From positions 1 to 64,000 of the forward strand of contig NZ_AWFD01000033.1 of NCBI RefSeq assembly GCF_000682735.1: 64,000 nt of DNA, read 5' to 3'. The stretch comes from Hyphomonas sp. CY54-11-8. GTDB lineage: Bacteria > Pseudomonadota > Alphaproteobacteria > Caulobacterales > Hyphomonadaceae. Every line of letters starts with the position of its first letter. Within the stretch, counting starts at the first letter, position 1. The position numbers were made by a program, and so were the translations under genes. The notes under the pieces were generated by a model. It did not search any database and had not been told where the DNA came from. It saw only the letters and a program-made list of their open reading frames with translations. Below are positions 26,113-33,480 of this stretch, in pieces.

Positions 26113-26766
26113 TCATGGAAAAATCGCGAAGATTGCGAGAATGTTTTCTGCGATCTCCCGCAGTGGTTTTCCCTGAGTCATGGCCATGCGGCGCATGGAA
26201 TCATAGACTTCCTGCTCCGCGAGACCGCTCTTCGTCATCAACAGGCCCTTGGCACGCTCAATTGTCTTGCGGGCTGCGAGGTCTTCCTGCGTTTTCTGCA
26301 ACTGATCCTGCAGGGACAACGTCAACGCATGACGCTCCTCTGCCACATTCAGGATTGCAGGCACGCGTTCTGGCTCCAGTCCATCGACTATGAATGCACT
26401 GACGCCGAGCTTCAGCGCCCTGCTCATCTCTTCCCGGGATCCCTGATCGACGAACACGAGCACCGGCACAGAGCGGAACCTGCGCATCGTCAGAAGTTCT
26501 GTCAGCAATTCCAGATCTGCAGTTGGCGAGGCGATAAGAATTGCCCGCGCGCCCATCAGTCTCAACCGCCGGGTCTGCCAGTCCGCCTGCCCCGTGATTT
26601 CGGTGTGATGCGGTTGGTCACCCAGCCCATTTGAGATCTGCCTGGCCCGCGCTTCATCGCTGGCAAGCACCAGGATCTGCCCACCCCAACTCCCCATTTC
26701 AGACACGGAAATGGATTGCTGTTGCTCTTCCAGCAAGACTGTACTGCGGGGATTCTCGGCAGCCAT
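26113..26766 (-). CDS. ANTAR-domain RNA-binding antiterminator with a degenerate receiver
   Basis: About 217 residues, AmiR/NasT type. The amino-terminal half folds like a response-regulator receiver (GGQILVLASDEARARQISN), but where the phosphorylated aspartate should follow the third strand the sequence is ARAILIASPTADLELL, so phosphorylation at the usual site is unlikely. The C-terminal half is a clear ANTAR domain (ARKTIERAKGLLMTKSGLAE, then EVYDSMRRMAMTQGKPLREI), preceded by a coiled-coil-like linker. ANTAR proteins bind paired hexaloop hairpins in nascent mRNA and prevent termination; exactly such a pair lies 160-235 bp downstream. The start is uncertain: ATG 26766 is used, TTG 26796 and ATG 26697 are possible. 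Confidence 0.9.
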   Translation of the reverse strand: MAAENPRSTVLLEEQQQSISVSEMGSWGGQILVLASDEARARQISNGLGDQPHHTEITGQADWQTRRLRLMGARAILIASPTADLELLTELLTMRRFRSVPVLVFVDQGSREEMSRALKLGVSAFIVDGLEPERVPAILNVAEERHALTLSLQDQLQKTQEDLAARKTIERAKGLLMTKSGLAEQEVYDSMRRMAMTQGKPLREIAENILAIFAIFP

Positions 26767-27114
26767 TTCGGTCGGGGCTCTCTGCAAAACATTCAAATCA
26801 TTGATGTCACTTGATTTTTGAGAACAACCGCGCCGAGTCCAAACAGCCAGGATGAAGTTGGCATGTCAGATTGCCGCATCTGATTATTCCTGTTTCGCGA
26901 TTGACCAAATACTCGGCACGAAAGGCTGCATTTACCCCCCCCGTCTTTTTTGGAGCATTGTCCAGTTTCAGGGCAACCATGATTGCGTCAGGTCAAAATC
27001 GCTGAATCAGCGAGCATTCCACTGGGCGACGCTATGCTCTGAAGGTCACGCCTTGACCCTTTAAAGGCAGAGCTCAACAGTCGCCTACGGGAACGCTTAC
27101 GCATCGAGGAAATC
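26767..27114. other. Divergent intergenic region between the ANTAR and DAAO-like genes
   Basis: No gene seen. It contains TCAGAT-N6-ATCTGA (26866-26883), a 6-bp stem with a six-base loop in the ANTAR gene's own leader (loop GCGGCA on the minus strand, so G rather than A at position 1), the palindrome CGCTGAATCAGCG (27000-27012), and a GGTCA/TGACC hairpin (27044-27058) in the DAAO leader. No confident promoter hexamers. Confidence 0.4.
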
Positions 27115-28260
27115 ATGAAACGTAGAGACTTTCTGGCGACAGGGACAGGCCTCGGCATCGCTGCCCTCACGGGGTGTACAACGACCACTACGGGATTTGC
27201 TCCCGCACCAGTGACCGGCGATGCGTTGGTCCAGTCCATCGATGCACCGATGCGGCCCATAAAATCCTCCATGAGCCGCGTGACTCGCACAATTGTCGGT
27301 CTTCGCCCCTTCCGAAAACCCGGTCCCCGGCTGGAAGCAGTGAAGATCGGTTCCAAGGATGTCGTGCACAATTACGGCCACGGCGGAGGCGGTGTCTCCC
27401 TTTCCTGGGGCGTTGCAGAAATGGCAGCGGCACTCGTCAAAAAGACGCACAGCGACAAGGTCGCCGTTCTGGGATCCGGATCTGTTGGCTTGTCGACAGC
27501 CATTCTTCTCCAACGTGCCGGCATAGATGTAACGATCTACGCCAAGGATTTCCCGCCTTACACGACCTCGAACGTTGCGGGCGCCATGTGGCACCCTGTG
27601 ACCCTGTTTGAGAATGATCAGGTCTCCCAGGAAACCCTGGCCATGCTGGATCTCGCCTCCCGGATCGCCTTCAACCGGTTCATCCGCTTTGCCAATGATC
27701 CGAAATACGGCGTTTACTGGATCCGCCAGTATTCATTGAGCGACCGGCCCATGAGCACGATCCGCCCGTATGTGGGCGGCGACGCACTCTATCCTGGGCT
27801 CAAGCGCAACCAGCCCGGCGGTCCGTTCGGCTTCCCTTATTACGACGGGTACTACACGCTGATGATCGATCCGGACATTTACCTGCGTGCACTGGTAAAT
27901 GATTTCCTCGCGGCCGGCGGCAAGATGAAGGAAATGGCGTTCGAGACCGAGGGCGACCTCGAAAAGCTGCCAGAGTCCAGTATCGTGAACTGCATGGGAC
28001 TTGGTTCCGGAAAGGTGTTCGGAGACGAAAGCATCATTCCGGCGCGCGGCCAGCTTAGCTTCCTGTTGCCTCAGAACGACATCGATTATGGCTATGCCGG
28101 ATCAACAGATGACTATGGCCTGCTTTATTCGTTCCCCAGGAAGACAGGCATTCTCTTGGGCGGATCAGTCGATAAGGGCGATTGGAGCCTTGAGCCTCGA
28201 GCGGACGAAATCCGCCGCATGGTCGAAGGACACGCCTACCTGGCTTCCAAGCTGGCTTAG
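27115..28260 (+). CDS. Circularly permuted D-amino-acid-oxidase-like FAD enzyme, Tat lipoprotein
   Basis: 381 residues. KRRDFLATGTGLGIAALTGC is a twin-arginine signal ending in a lipobox (C21). Next, at residues 59-100, come the elements that normally end DAO-family proteins: TIVGLRPFRKPGPRLE (the Arg of GLRP matches the substrate-carboxylate arginine, R283 in human DAAO) and VVHNYGHGGGGVSLSWG, which contacts FAD. Only then comes the FAD-binding Rossmann start (KVAVLGSGSVGLSTAILLQ, residues 115-133) and the body, and the protein stops after TGILLGGSVDKGDWS, just where GLRP should follow. The order is therefore a circular permutation of DAAO. GAGGAAATC precedes the ATG. Family members oxidise D-amino acids or glycine-type amines and make H2O2; the substrate here is unknown. 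Confidence 0.88.
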   Translation: MKRRDFLATGTGLGIAALTGCTTTTTGFAPAPVTGDALVQSIDAPMRPIKSSMSRVTRTIVGLRPFRKPGPRLEAVKIGSKDVVHNYGHGGGGVSLSWGVAEMAAALVKKTHSDKVAVLGSGSVGLSTAILLQRAGIDVTIYAKDFPPYTTSNVAGAMWHPVTLFENDQVSQETLAMLDLASRIAFNRFIRFANDPKYGVYWIRQYSLSDRPMSTIRPYVGGDALYPGLKRNQPGGPFGFPYYDGYYTLMIDPDIYLRALVNDFLAAGGKMKEMAFETEGDLEKLPESSIVNCMGLGSGKVFGDESIIPARGQLSFLLPQNDIDYGYAGSTDDYGLLYSFPRKTGILLGGSVDKGDWSLEPRADEIRRMVEGHAYLASKLA

Positions 28261-28292
28261 CCACCAAGCAGCTTCATTTAGCTTACATCCAT

Positions 28293-28326
28293 GACCTGGT
28301 CTTCGTTCTGAAGGCCCGGTCTTTTT
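28293..28326 (+). terminator. Rho-independent terminator of the DAAO-like gene
   Basis: A stem with arms GACCTGGTCTTC and GAAGGCCCGGTC (28293-28321) and loop GTTCT is followed directly by TTTTT (28322-28326), 33 bp past the stop codon. Confidence 0.8.
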
Positions 28327-28368
28327 GCGCGCAGTGTCAGACAAACTTTCCCACCCGCTTTCCGTCTC

Positions 28369-28387
28369 TTTGACGCGACCGGTCAAA
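28369..28387. promoter_or_regulatory. Inverted repeat upstream of the exported isochorismatase
   Basis: TTTGAC-GCGACCG-GTCAAA, perfect 6-bp arms with a 7-bp spacer, about 140 bp before the start codon. It could be an operator; no regulator can be assigned. Confidence 0.35.
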
Positions 28388-28528
28388 ACTGTGTCGTCCG
28401 CCGTCAATACCGGCGCAGCTCCGAGGAGTAGTCAGGATTCAGCTCACTTCTGAAGGGCAAGGCAACTCCAAACCGATGCCTCTCCCCAAGGAAAAGCGGA
28501 ACCCAAAACGACTCTCATGGAGACCATC

Positions 28529-29338
28529 ATGTTTACCTCCCGCCTCCCACTGAAACTCGCCCTGGCATCGGCCGGACTGGCCGGCCTGCTGTTCGCCCAG
28601 CAAACCGCCAGCGCTGAAACCGCCCGCGCCGCAACCGCAAAAATGCCGCCGGTCAATGACGGCCTTCCCATGCCGGGCTTCACAATCGATCCGGCAACGA
28701 CTGCAATCGTCATCACCGATCCGCAAAATGACTTCCTGTCACCGGAAGGCGTGACCTGGGGCGTTGTTGGCCAGAGCATCACCGAGAACGGCACGGTCGA
28801 AAACCTCGAGGCGCTCTTCAAAGTTGCCGATGAGACCGGCATGCCCGTGTTCGTGTCGCCGCACTTCTATTTCGAACACGATCACAAATGGGAATTCGAA
28901 GGCACGCTTGAAACACTGATGCACAGCATCGGCATGTTCGACCGTCCGCACGCCCTGACCCTGGAAGGATTTGAAGGGTCCGGCGCCGATTGGCTCGATC
29001 GCTACAAACCCTACATCAACAACGGCAAGACGGTCGTCACCAGCCCGCACAAAGTCTACGGCCCGGAAACCAATGACCTCGTCCTTCAGCTTCGCAAGGC
29101 AGGCATTTCGAAAGTCATCCTCGGCGGCATGTCGTCGAACCTCTGCACGGAATCCCACATGCGCGAACTGATCGAGCAGGGCTTCGAAGTGATGGTGGTA
29201 ACCGATGCGACCGCAGGCGCGATCACTCCGCTTTACAACGGCTATGATGCGTCCCTGACCAACTTCCGGATGATCGCCAGCTCAGTCGACAACACGGCAA
29301 ACACCGTGAAAGCGATCAAGGCTGCTCACGGAAAGTAG
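28529..29338 (+). CDS. Exported isochorismatase-family hydrolase
   Basis: 269 residues with a Sec-type signal (LKLALASAGLAGLLFAQQTASA) and the isochorismatase fold: triad Asp in AIVITDPQNDFLSPEG, Lys in VVTSPHKVYGPE and nucleophilic Cys in GGMSSNLCTESHMREL. Some relatives are annotated as nicotinamidase-like. ATG 28529 is preferred because GGAG at 28519-28522 fits it, whereas the ATG at 28517 has no ribosome site. It is a single-gene unit between two clear terminators. With the cytoplasmic paralogue at 16146 it makes two members of this amide-hydrolase family in 12 kb; the periplasmic location suggests processing before import. Confidence 0.88.
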   Translation: MFTSRLPLKLALASAGLAGLLFAQQTASAETARAATAKMPPVNDGLPMPGFTIDPATTAIVITDPQNDFLSPEGVTWGVVGQSITENGTVENLEALFKVADETGMPVFVSPHFYFEHDHKWEFEGTLETLMHSIGMFDRPHALTLEGFEGSGADWLDRYKPYINNGKTVVTSPHKVYGPETNDLVLQLRKAGISKVILGGMSSNLCTESHMRELIEQGFEVMVVTDATAGAITPLYNGYDASLTNFRMIASSVDNTANTVKAIKAAHGK

Positions 29339-29380
29339 TCTCCTCCCGATCCACGTCTCACCCACGTGGATGCCCCGCAG

Positions 29381-29428
29381 CCCGGCTGGTGGCTCTCCCC
29401 CTCTCTCCCCCACCAGCCGGGCCCTTTT
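29381..29428 (+). terminator. Rho-independent terminator of the exported isochorismatase gene
   Basis: CCCGGCTGGTGG (29381-29392) pairs perfectly with CCACCAGCCGGG (29410-29421); a short T run (CCCTTTT) follows. Confidence 0.8.
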
Positions 29429-29599
29429 GGGCCGCAATAGAATGCGCACCCGCCCTACAGATTCTCAGGAAGCACGACATGTTGCAGCAAGAACTCCTTT
29501 TCTCGCCGGAGCCAGAAATCGTCCCAGCACATGTCTTCTGCCTACTGATCATCCAAGTCAGTCTGAAGTTCACTGTCCAAGAGACTTCTGACGTCCATC

Positions 29600-29630
29600 G
29601 CCTGCCGGACGCCTCCCCGGTCCGGCAGGC
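29600..29630 (+). promoter_or_regulatory. Leader hairpin upstream of the YHS gene
   Basis: GCCTGCCGGAC (29600-29610), nine-base loop, GTCCGGCAGGC (29620-29630): a perfect 11-bp stem ending 49 nt before the YHS start. No T run follows, so it may be a terminator of upstream transcription, an RNA-stabilising stem or a regulatory fold. Confidence 0.5.
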
Positions 29631-29679
29631 ACCTTCCCCACCGAGCCTGTGGCTCCAACCTCCCAAAAAGGAAATTGAA

Positions 29680-30165
29680 ATGTCCCGTACAATCACACTC
29701 TCCGCCATGGTGATGGCCGCAGCCATCGCTACTGCCATGCCAGCTGCTGCTGAAGACGAGTACAACGTGTCGACCGGCATCACGACGGCGGGCGTACCGC
29801 TGGGCCTTCATGGCGTCGATGCTGTCGCGCTGACGACGCTGAACGCCGTTGCCGAAGGTGACGCACAATACACTGTCGTTGAAGACGGCGTGGCCTACTA
29901 CTTCGCCTCCGAAGACTCCGCGAACAAGTTCAAAGCCAACCCGGCGATGTATGCACCTCAATATGGCGGCTTTTGCGCCTATGCGGTTGCTCTTGGCAAG
30001 AAGTTCGACGGTGACCCACAATATGCCGACATCGTGGATGGCAAGCTCTACCTGTTCGTGAATGCGGAGATCTTCGAAAAGTACAAGAAGGACTCCAAGC
30101 GTATTCTGGCCAAGGCCGAACGCACCTGGCCCCGCATCGAACACAAAGCCGTCGGCGACCTGTAA
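29680..30165 (+). CDS. Exported YHS-domain protein
   Basis: 161 residues: Sec signal (SAMVMAAAIATAMPAAA) then a YHS domain (GLHGVDAVALTTL, YYFASEDSANKFKANPAMYA, PQYGGFCAYAVALGKK). YHS domains are small cysteine-containing folds associated with metal binding. ATG 29680 is set by AAAAAGGAAA just upstream and by the signal peptide. Followed by a hairpin (30178-30202) and the DUF1348 gene. Exported YHS proteins are common in alphaproteobacteria, but their role is not established; copper or other metal handling is only a suggestion. Confidence 0.87.
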   Translation: MSRTITLSAMVMAAAIATAMPAAAEDEYNVSTGITTAGVPLGLHGVDAVALTTLNAVAEGDAQYTVVEDGVAYYFASEDSANKFKANPAMYAPQYGGFCAYAVALGKKFDGDPQYADIVDGKLYLFVNAEIFEKYKKDSKRILAKAERTWPRIEHKAVGDL

Positions 30166-30177
30166 GCTCGTACGCGG

Positions 30178-30202
30178 GCGGCTGGTAACTGCTTCCAGCC
30201 GC
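30178..30202 (+). terminator. Hairpin after the YHS gene
   Basis: GCGGCTGG (30178-30185), nine-base loop, CCAGCCGC (30195-30202), followed by a weakly T-rich stretch. Terminator or attenuator 12 bp past the YHS stop. Confidence 0.5.
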
Positions 30203-30239
30203 TCATGCTTTCCTCCTGGAACACAAAGAGACAACAAAC

Positions 30240-30701
30240 ATGAGACCGCCCCTCCCGCCATTCACCGCTGAAACCGCAACGGAAAAAGTCCGCCTTGCAG
30301 AAGACGGCTGGAACAGCCGCAACCCAGAAAAAGTCTCTCTCGCCTACACGGAAGACAGCGCCTGGCGGAACCGTAGCCAGTTCATCACGGGGCGTGCCGA
30401 AATCGTCCGCTTCCTGACGGAGAAGTGGCAAAAGGAACAGGAATACCGCCTAATCAAGGAACTGTTCGCCTTTTCCGGCAATCGCATTGCCGTCCGCTAT
30501 GCTTACGAATTCCATGACGCGAGCGGCCAATGGCATCGTGCCTATGGCAATGAGAACTGGGAGTTTGACGCAGAGGGCCTGATGCAGAAGCGCTATGCCA
30601 GCATCAATGATCTGAAGATCAGCGAAGCACAGCGTCTCTTTCACTGGTCGCAGGGCCGGCGCCCAGACGATCATCCAGATCTCAGCGAACTGGGCCTCTG
30701 A
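30240..30701 (+). CDS. DUF1348 (NTF2-like) protein
   Basis: 153 residues of the DUF1348 family, an NTF2/SnoaL-like cone fold: [53 protein letters not shown] and [13 protein letters not shown] are all typical. Cytoplasmic, no signal. Function of the family is unknown; members often sit near oxidative-stress or isochorismatase genes. It converges on ahpF with only 6 bp between stop codons. Confidence 0.85.
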   Translation: MRPPLPPFTAETATEKVRLAEDGWNSRNPEKVSLAYTEDSAWRNRSQFITGRAEIVRFLTEKWQKEQEYRLIKELFAFSGNRIAVRYAYEFHDASGQWHRAYGNENWEFDAEGLMQKRYASINDLKISEAQRLFHWSQGRRPDDHPDLSELGL

Positions 30702-30707
30702 CCGGGA

Positions 30708-32294
30708 TCAGGCGTCCTCCAGAACCGGCGCCACCTCTGCCGGTGCCAACCGGATCAGGTAATCGAATGCGGAGAGGGCCGCCTTGGCCCCTTCGCCCAT
30801 CGATATCACGATCTGCTTGTAGGGCGTCGTCGTCGCATCACCGGCCGCGAAGACGCCCGGAAGTGACGTCTGAGCCCGCATGTCCGTCACGATCTCTCCA
30901 CGCTCGCTCAGTTCGATGCTGCCGCGCAGCCATTCCGTATTCGGCACAAGGCCGATCTGCACGAAGATACCTTCCAGCGCAACTTCGTGCAGTTCTTCGG
31001 TGTTTCGGTTCTTGTAGGCCAGACCTTTCACCTTGGCCCCATCGCCGAGGACCTCAGTCGTCATGGCCGACGTAATGATGGTGACATTCGGCAGGCTGCG
31101 CAGCTTGTTCTGAAGCACCGCATCAGCGCGCAGCTGCGTATCAAACTCGATCAGCGTCACATGGGCAACGAGCCCCGCAAGATCGATGGCGGCCTCCACG
31201 CCGGAATTACCGCCGCCGATGACCGAGACACGCTTGCCTTTGAAAAGTGGACCATCGCAGTGCGGACAGTAGGCAACTCCCTTGTTGCGGTACTCTTCCT
31301 CACCCGGCACGCCCATCTGGCGCCAACGCGCACCGGGGGCGAGGATCAGGCTGCGGGTCTTCAGGCTCGCGCCATTCTCCAGCACGACTTCATGCAGACC
31401 GCCTTCATCTTTCGCCGGAACAAGCTTCGAGGCCGTCTGGAGGTTCATCACATCGATGTCGTATTCCTTGATGTGCGCCTCCATCGCCGTGGCCAGCTTC
31501 GGCCCTTCCGTATACGGCACCGAGATCAGGTTCTCGATGCCCATCGTGTCCAGCACCTGCCCGCCAAGCCGTTCTGCGGCGATACCCGTGCGGATGCCCT
31601 TGCGGGCCGCGTAGATCGCGCCAGCTGCGCCGGCTGGACCGCCGCCGACAACCAGCACGTCAAACGGCTCTTTCTGCGAAATCTTTGCGGCCGTCTTTTC
31701 CTGCGCGCCAGTGTCCAGCTTCGCGAGGATCTGTTCGACCTCCATACGGCCGGACCCGAAGACTTCGCCGTTCAGGTACACAGTCGGCACAGCCATCACC
31801 TGACGTGCATCGACCTCTTCCTTGAATAGCGCGCCGTCAATCGCAGTATGACGGATGTTCGGATTGAGAACCGCCATCATGTTCAGCGCCTGAACCACGT
31901 CCGGGCAGTTCTGGCAGGACAGAGAGAAATAGGTTTCGAACTCAAACGGGCCATCGAGCGATTTGACCTGCTCGATGACCTCCGGCGCCACCTTGGGCGG
32001 ATGTCCGCCGACCTGCAGCAGCGCGAGAACGAGCGATGTAAATTCATGGCCGAGCGGCAGGCCGGCAAAGCGCAGGCTAATGTCCGCCTCAGGCGTGGTG
32101 ATAGCGAAGGACGGTGCGCGCGCATCGTCGCCGCGCTTCCAGCTGACCTTGTCGGAGAGCCCTGAGATTTCCTGCAGGAGTTCTTCCAGGTCTCGGCTGC
32201 CTTTGGTGTCATCCAAGGCTGCCACGAGTTCTACCGGGCGCCGGATGTTTTCCATATAGGCTTTGAGCTGGGTCTTCAGATTGGCATCCAACAT
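30708..32294 (-). CDS. ahpF: Alkyl hydroperoxide reductase subunit F
   Basis: 528-residue NADH-dependent flavoprotein disulfide reductase that recycles AhpC. A doubled thioredoxin-like amino-terminal domain carries the redox pair in [15 protein letters not shown], then a FAD-binding fold ([20 protein letters not shown]), the NAD-linked catalytic disulfide [12 protein letters not shown], and the NADH fold [21 protein letters not shown] precedes the ATG. It follows ahpC by about 118 bp; a 12-bp-stem hairpin in that gap may reduce its expression relative to ahpC. Peroxide made by the neighbouring amino-acid/amine oxidases gives it an obvious local job, though AhpF is a general housekeeping defence. 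Confidence 0.97.
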   Translation of the reverse strand: MLDANLKTQLKAYMENIRRPVELVAALDDTKGSRDLEELLQEISGLSDKVSWKRGDDARAPSFAITTPEADISLRFAGLPLGHEFTSLVLALLQVGGHPPKVAPEVIEQVKSLDGPFEFETYFSLSCQNCPDVVQALNMMAVLNPNIRHTAIDGALFKEEVDARQVMAVPTVYLNGEVFGSGRMEVEQILAKLDTGAQEKTAAKISQKEPFDVLVVGGGPAGAAGAIYAARKGIRTGIAAERLGGQVLDTMGIENLISVPYTEGPKLATAMEAHIKEYDIDVMNLQTASKLVPAKDEGGLHEVVLENGASLKTRSLILAPGARWRQMGVPGEEEYRNKGVAYCPHCDGPLFKGKRVSVIGGGNSGVEAAIDLAGLVAHVTLIEFDTQLRADAVLQNKLRSLPNVTIITSAMTTEVLGDGAKVKGLAYKNRNTEELHEVALEGIFVQIGLVPNTEWLRGSIELSERGEIVTDMRAQTSLPGVFAAGDATTTPYKQIVISMGEGAKAALSAFDYLIRLAPAEVAPVLEDA

Positions 32295-32363
32295 GCGTCA
32301 TCTCCTGCGAAGAGCGAGGCCGCACTGACTGGCAGCGCGATGTTCTGCGGGGAAAGGGAAAGC

Positions 32364-32392
32364 CGGCCGGCTGTGACACGCACAGCCAGCCG
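32364..32392 (-). terminator. Intergenic hairpin between ahpC and ahpF (attenuator-like)
   Basis: On the minus strand CGGCTGGCTGTG pairs with CACAGCCGGCCG around a CGTGT loop (12 bp, one wobble), followed by a pyrimidine-rich GCTTTCCCTTTCC. Partial termination or mRNA processing here would give more AhpC than AhpF. Confidence 0.6.
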
Positions 32393-32412
32393 AAAAATGG
32401 AAAGCGGTCAGC

Positions 32413-32976
32413 TTAGATCTTGCCGACGAGTTCCAGCGACGGGGCGAGGGTTTCCGAACCTTCTTCCCATTTCGCCGGGCAGACCTGACCCGGGTTCGCG
32501 CGGACGTACTGGGCCGCTTTGACCTTGCGGACGAGTTCAGCCGCATTGCGGCCCACGCCTTCGCAGGTCACTTCGATCACCTGGATCACACCGTCCGGGT
32601 CGACCACGAACGTTCCGCGGTCAGCCAGGCCCATGTCTTCGCGCATATTGTCGAAGTTGCGGGTGATGGCGCCAGTCGGGTCGCCCAGCATGTAGTATTC
32701 GATCTTGCCGATGGCCGGCGAGGTCTCGTGCCAGGCCTTGTGGCTGAAGTGGGTATCAGTCGAGACTGCGAAGACTTCCACGCCCATGCTCTGCAGAGTT
32801 GCATACTCGGACTGCAGGTCTTCCAGTTCGGTCGGGCAGACGAAGGTGAAGTCTGCCGGGTAGAAGAAGAAGATTGCCCATTTGCCCTTCACGTCGGCTT
32901 CGCTGACCGACACGAATTTGCCTTGCTTGAACGCTTCGGCCTTGAAGGGCTTAATTTCAGTATTGATGAGGGACAT
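32413..32976 (-). CDS. ahpC: Alkyl hydroperoxide reductase subunit C (peroxiredoxin)
   Basis: 187-residue typical two-cysteine peroxiredoxin. The peroxidatic cysteine is in [14 protein letters not shown] and the resolving cysteine in [13 protein letters not shown]. Length and the [16 protein letters not shown] start match enterobacterial AhpC. GGAG sits 8 nt before the ATG; the longer in-frame extension to 33093 is non-homologous. First gene of ahpC-ahpF. A TATAATCATTCTA element at 33131-33143 resembles a PerR/Fur-type box, about 155 bp upstream of the start. Confidence 0.97.
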   Translation of the reverse strand: MSLINTEIKPFKAEAFKQGKFVSVSEADVKGKWAIFFFYPADFTFVCPTELEDLQSEYATLQSMGVEVFAVSTDTHFSHKAWHETSPAIGKIEYYMLGDPTGAITRNFDNMREDMGLADRGTFVVDPDGVIQVIEVTCEGVGRNAAELVRKVKAAQYVRANPGQVCPAKWEEGSETLAPSLELVGKI

Positions 32977-33480
32977 TGTGGCTCCGTCTTGTTGTTGCTT
33001 GCCGGGACAGACCCAATACCCGTCCCATATGGCTTGCCAATAAATTGTGGTGGGACATATCGCGCGCTTGTTTTTAATTGTTGCGCGCCGCATCCCGCGA
33101 CTGACGTTTCCTTCGCCCTGAACCTGTTTCTATAATCATTCTAAATTTGGAAACAAGGGCAGACCCGCCAGCGTCTGCAGCCATTCCACAAGTCGCTGCA
33201 TTTTCTGGACTTATTCGGCCGAACTGCCCCACTCATACGCGCTGTGTCAGCTGGTTCTCGCCTCCCAGCCGAGCCGAACACGCCTCCGGTCTGGCGGAGA
33301 ATCGGACTGCCGCTTCGGGGCAGCATTCCCTCCCTCGTGATTATGCCACACGGGGGCTCCGCCCCACCGGTCAATGCTGATTGAAATTTGGTCCGTTCCA
33401 AACAATGAGCCGATTCGCCCCAGTTTTTCCTTTACCTGCGCCCCCGGTCACCTACGACGAAAGGAAAAATGGAGGGTATT
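32977..33480. other. Divergent intergenic region between ahpC and the amine oxidase operon
   Basis: 504 bp with no supported gene. Features seen: the PerR/Fur-like element at 33131-33143, a CTGCC/GGCAG hairpin near 33307-33324, a GGGGC-TCC-GCCCC hairpin at 33353-33365 and a purine-rich ribosome site (AAAGGAAAAATGGAGGG) before the amine oxidase. No unambiguous promoter. Confidence 0.4.
33131..33143. promoter_or_regulatory. Possible PerR/Fur-family box upstream of ahpC
   Basis: TATAATCATTCTA differs at one base from the symmetrical PerR-type core TATAATNATTATA. Many alphaproteobacteria use OxyR for ahpC instead, and I see no clear OxyR pattern. Confidence 0.3.

Larger units (their letters stand above)
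29339..29679. other. Intergenic region and leader before the YHS gene
   Basis: No gene supported. The first part holds the terminator at 29381-29428; the second part is the YHS leader with a strong 11-bp hairpin at 29600-29630. The reading frame of the YHS gene stays open across this region but lacks a ribosome site or signal peptide. Confidence 0.5.

Noticed and set aside
26866-26883. A third ANTAR-like hairpin in the regulator's own leader
   Set aside because: It has a 6-bp stem and a six-base loop, but the loop is GCGGCA on the coding strand, so A1 is missing, and there is no paired second hairpin.
28369-28387. Fourth member of the TGACA-N7-TGTCA operator family
   Set aside because: The spacing matches but the arms are TTTGAC/GTCAAA, lacking the terminal A/T of the sulfatase repeats, and the gene context is unrelated; kept only as an independent inverted repeat.
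29389-29679. Upstream extension of the YHS gene
   Set aside because: The extension runs through a terminator and precedes a clear signal peptide that has its own ribosome site.
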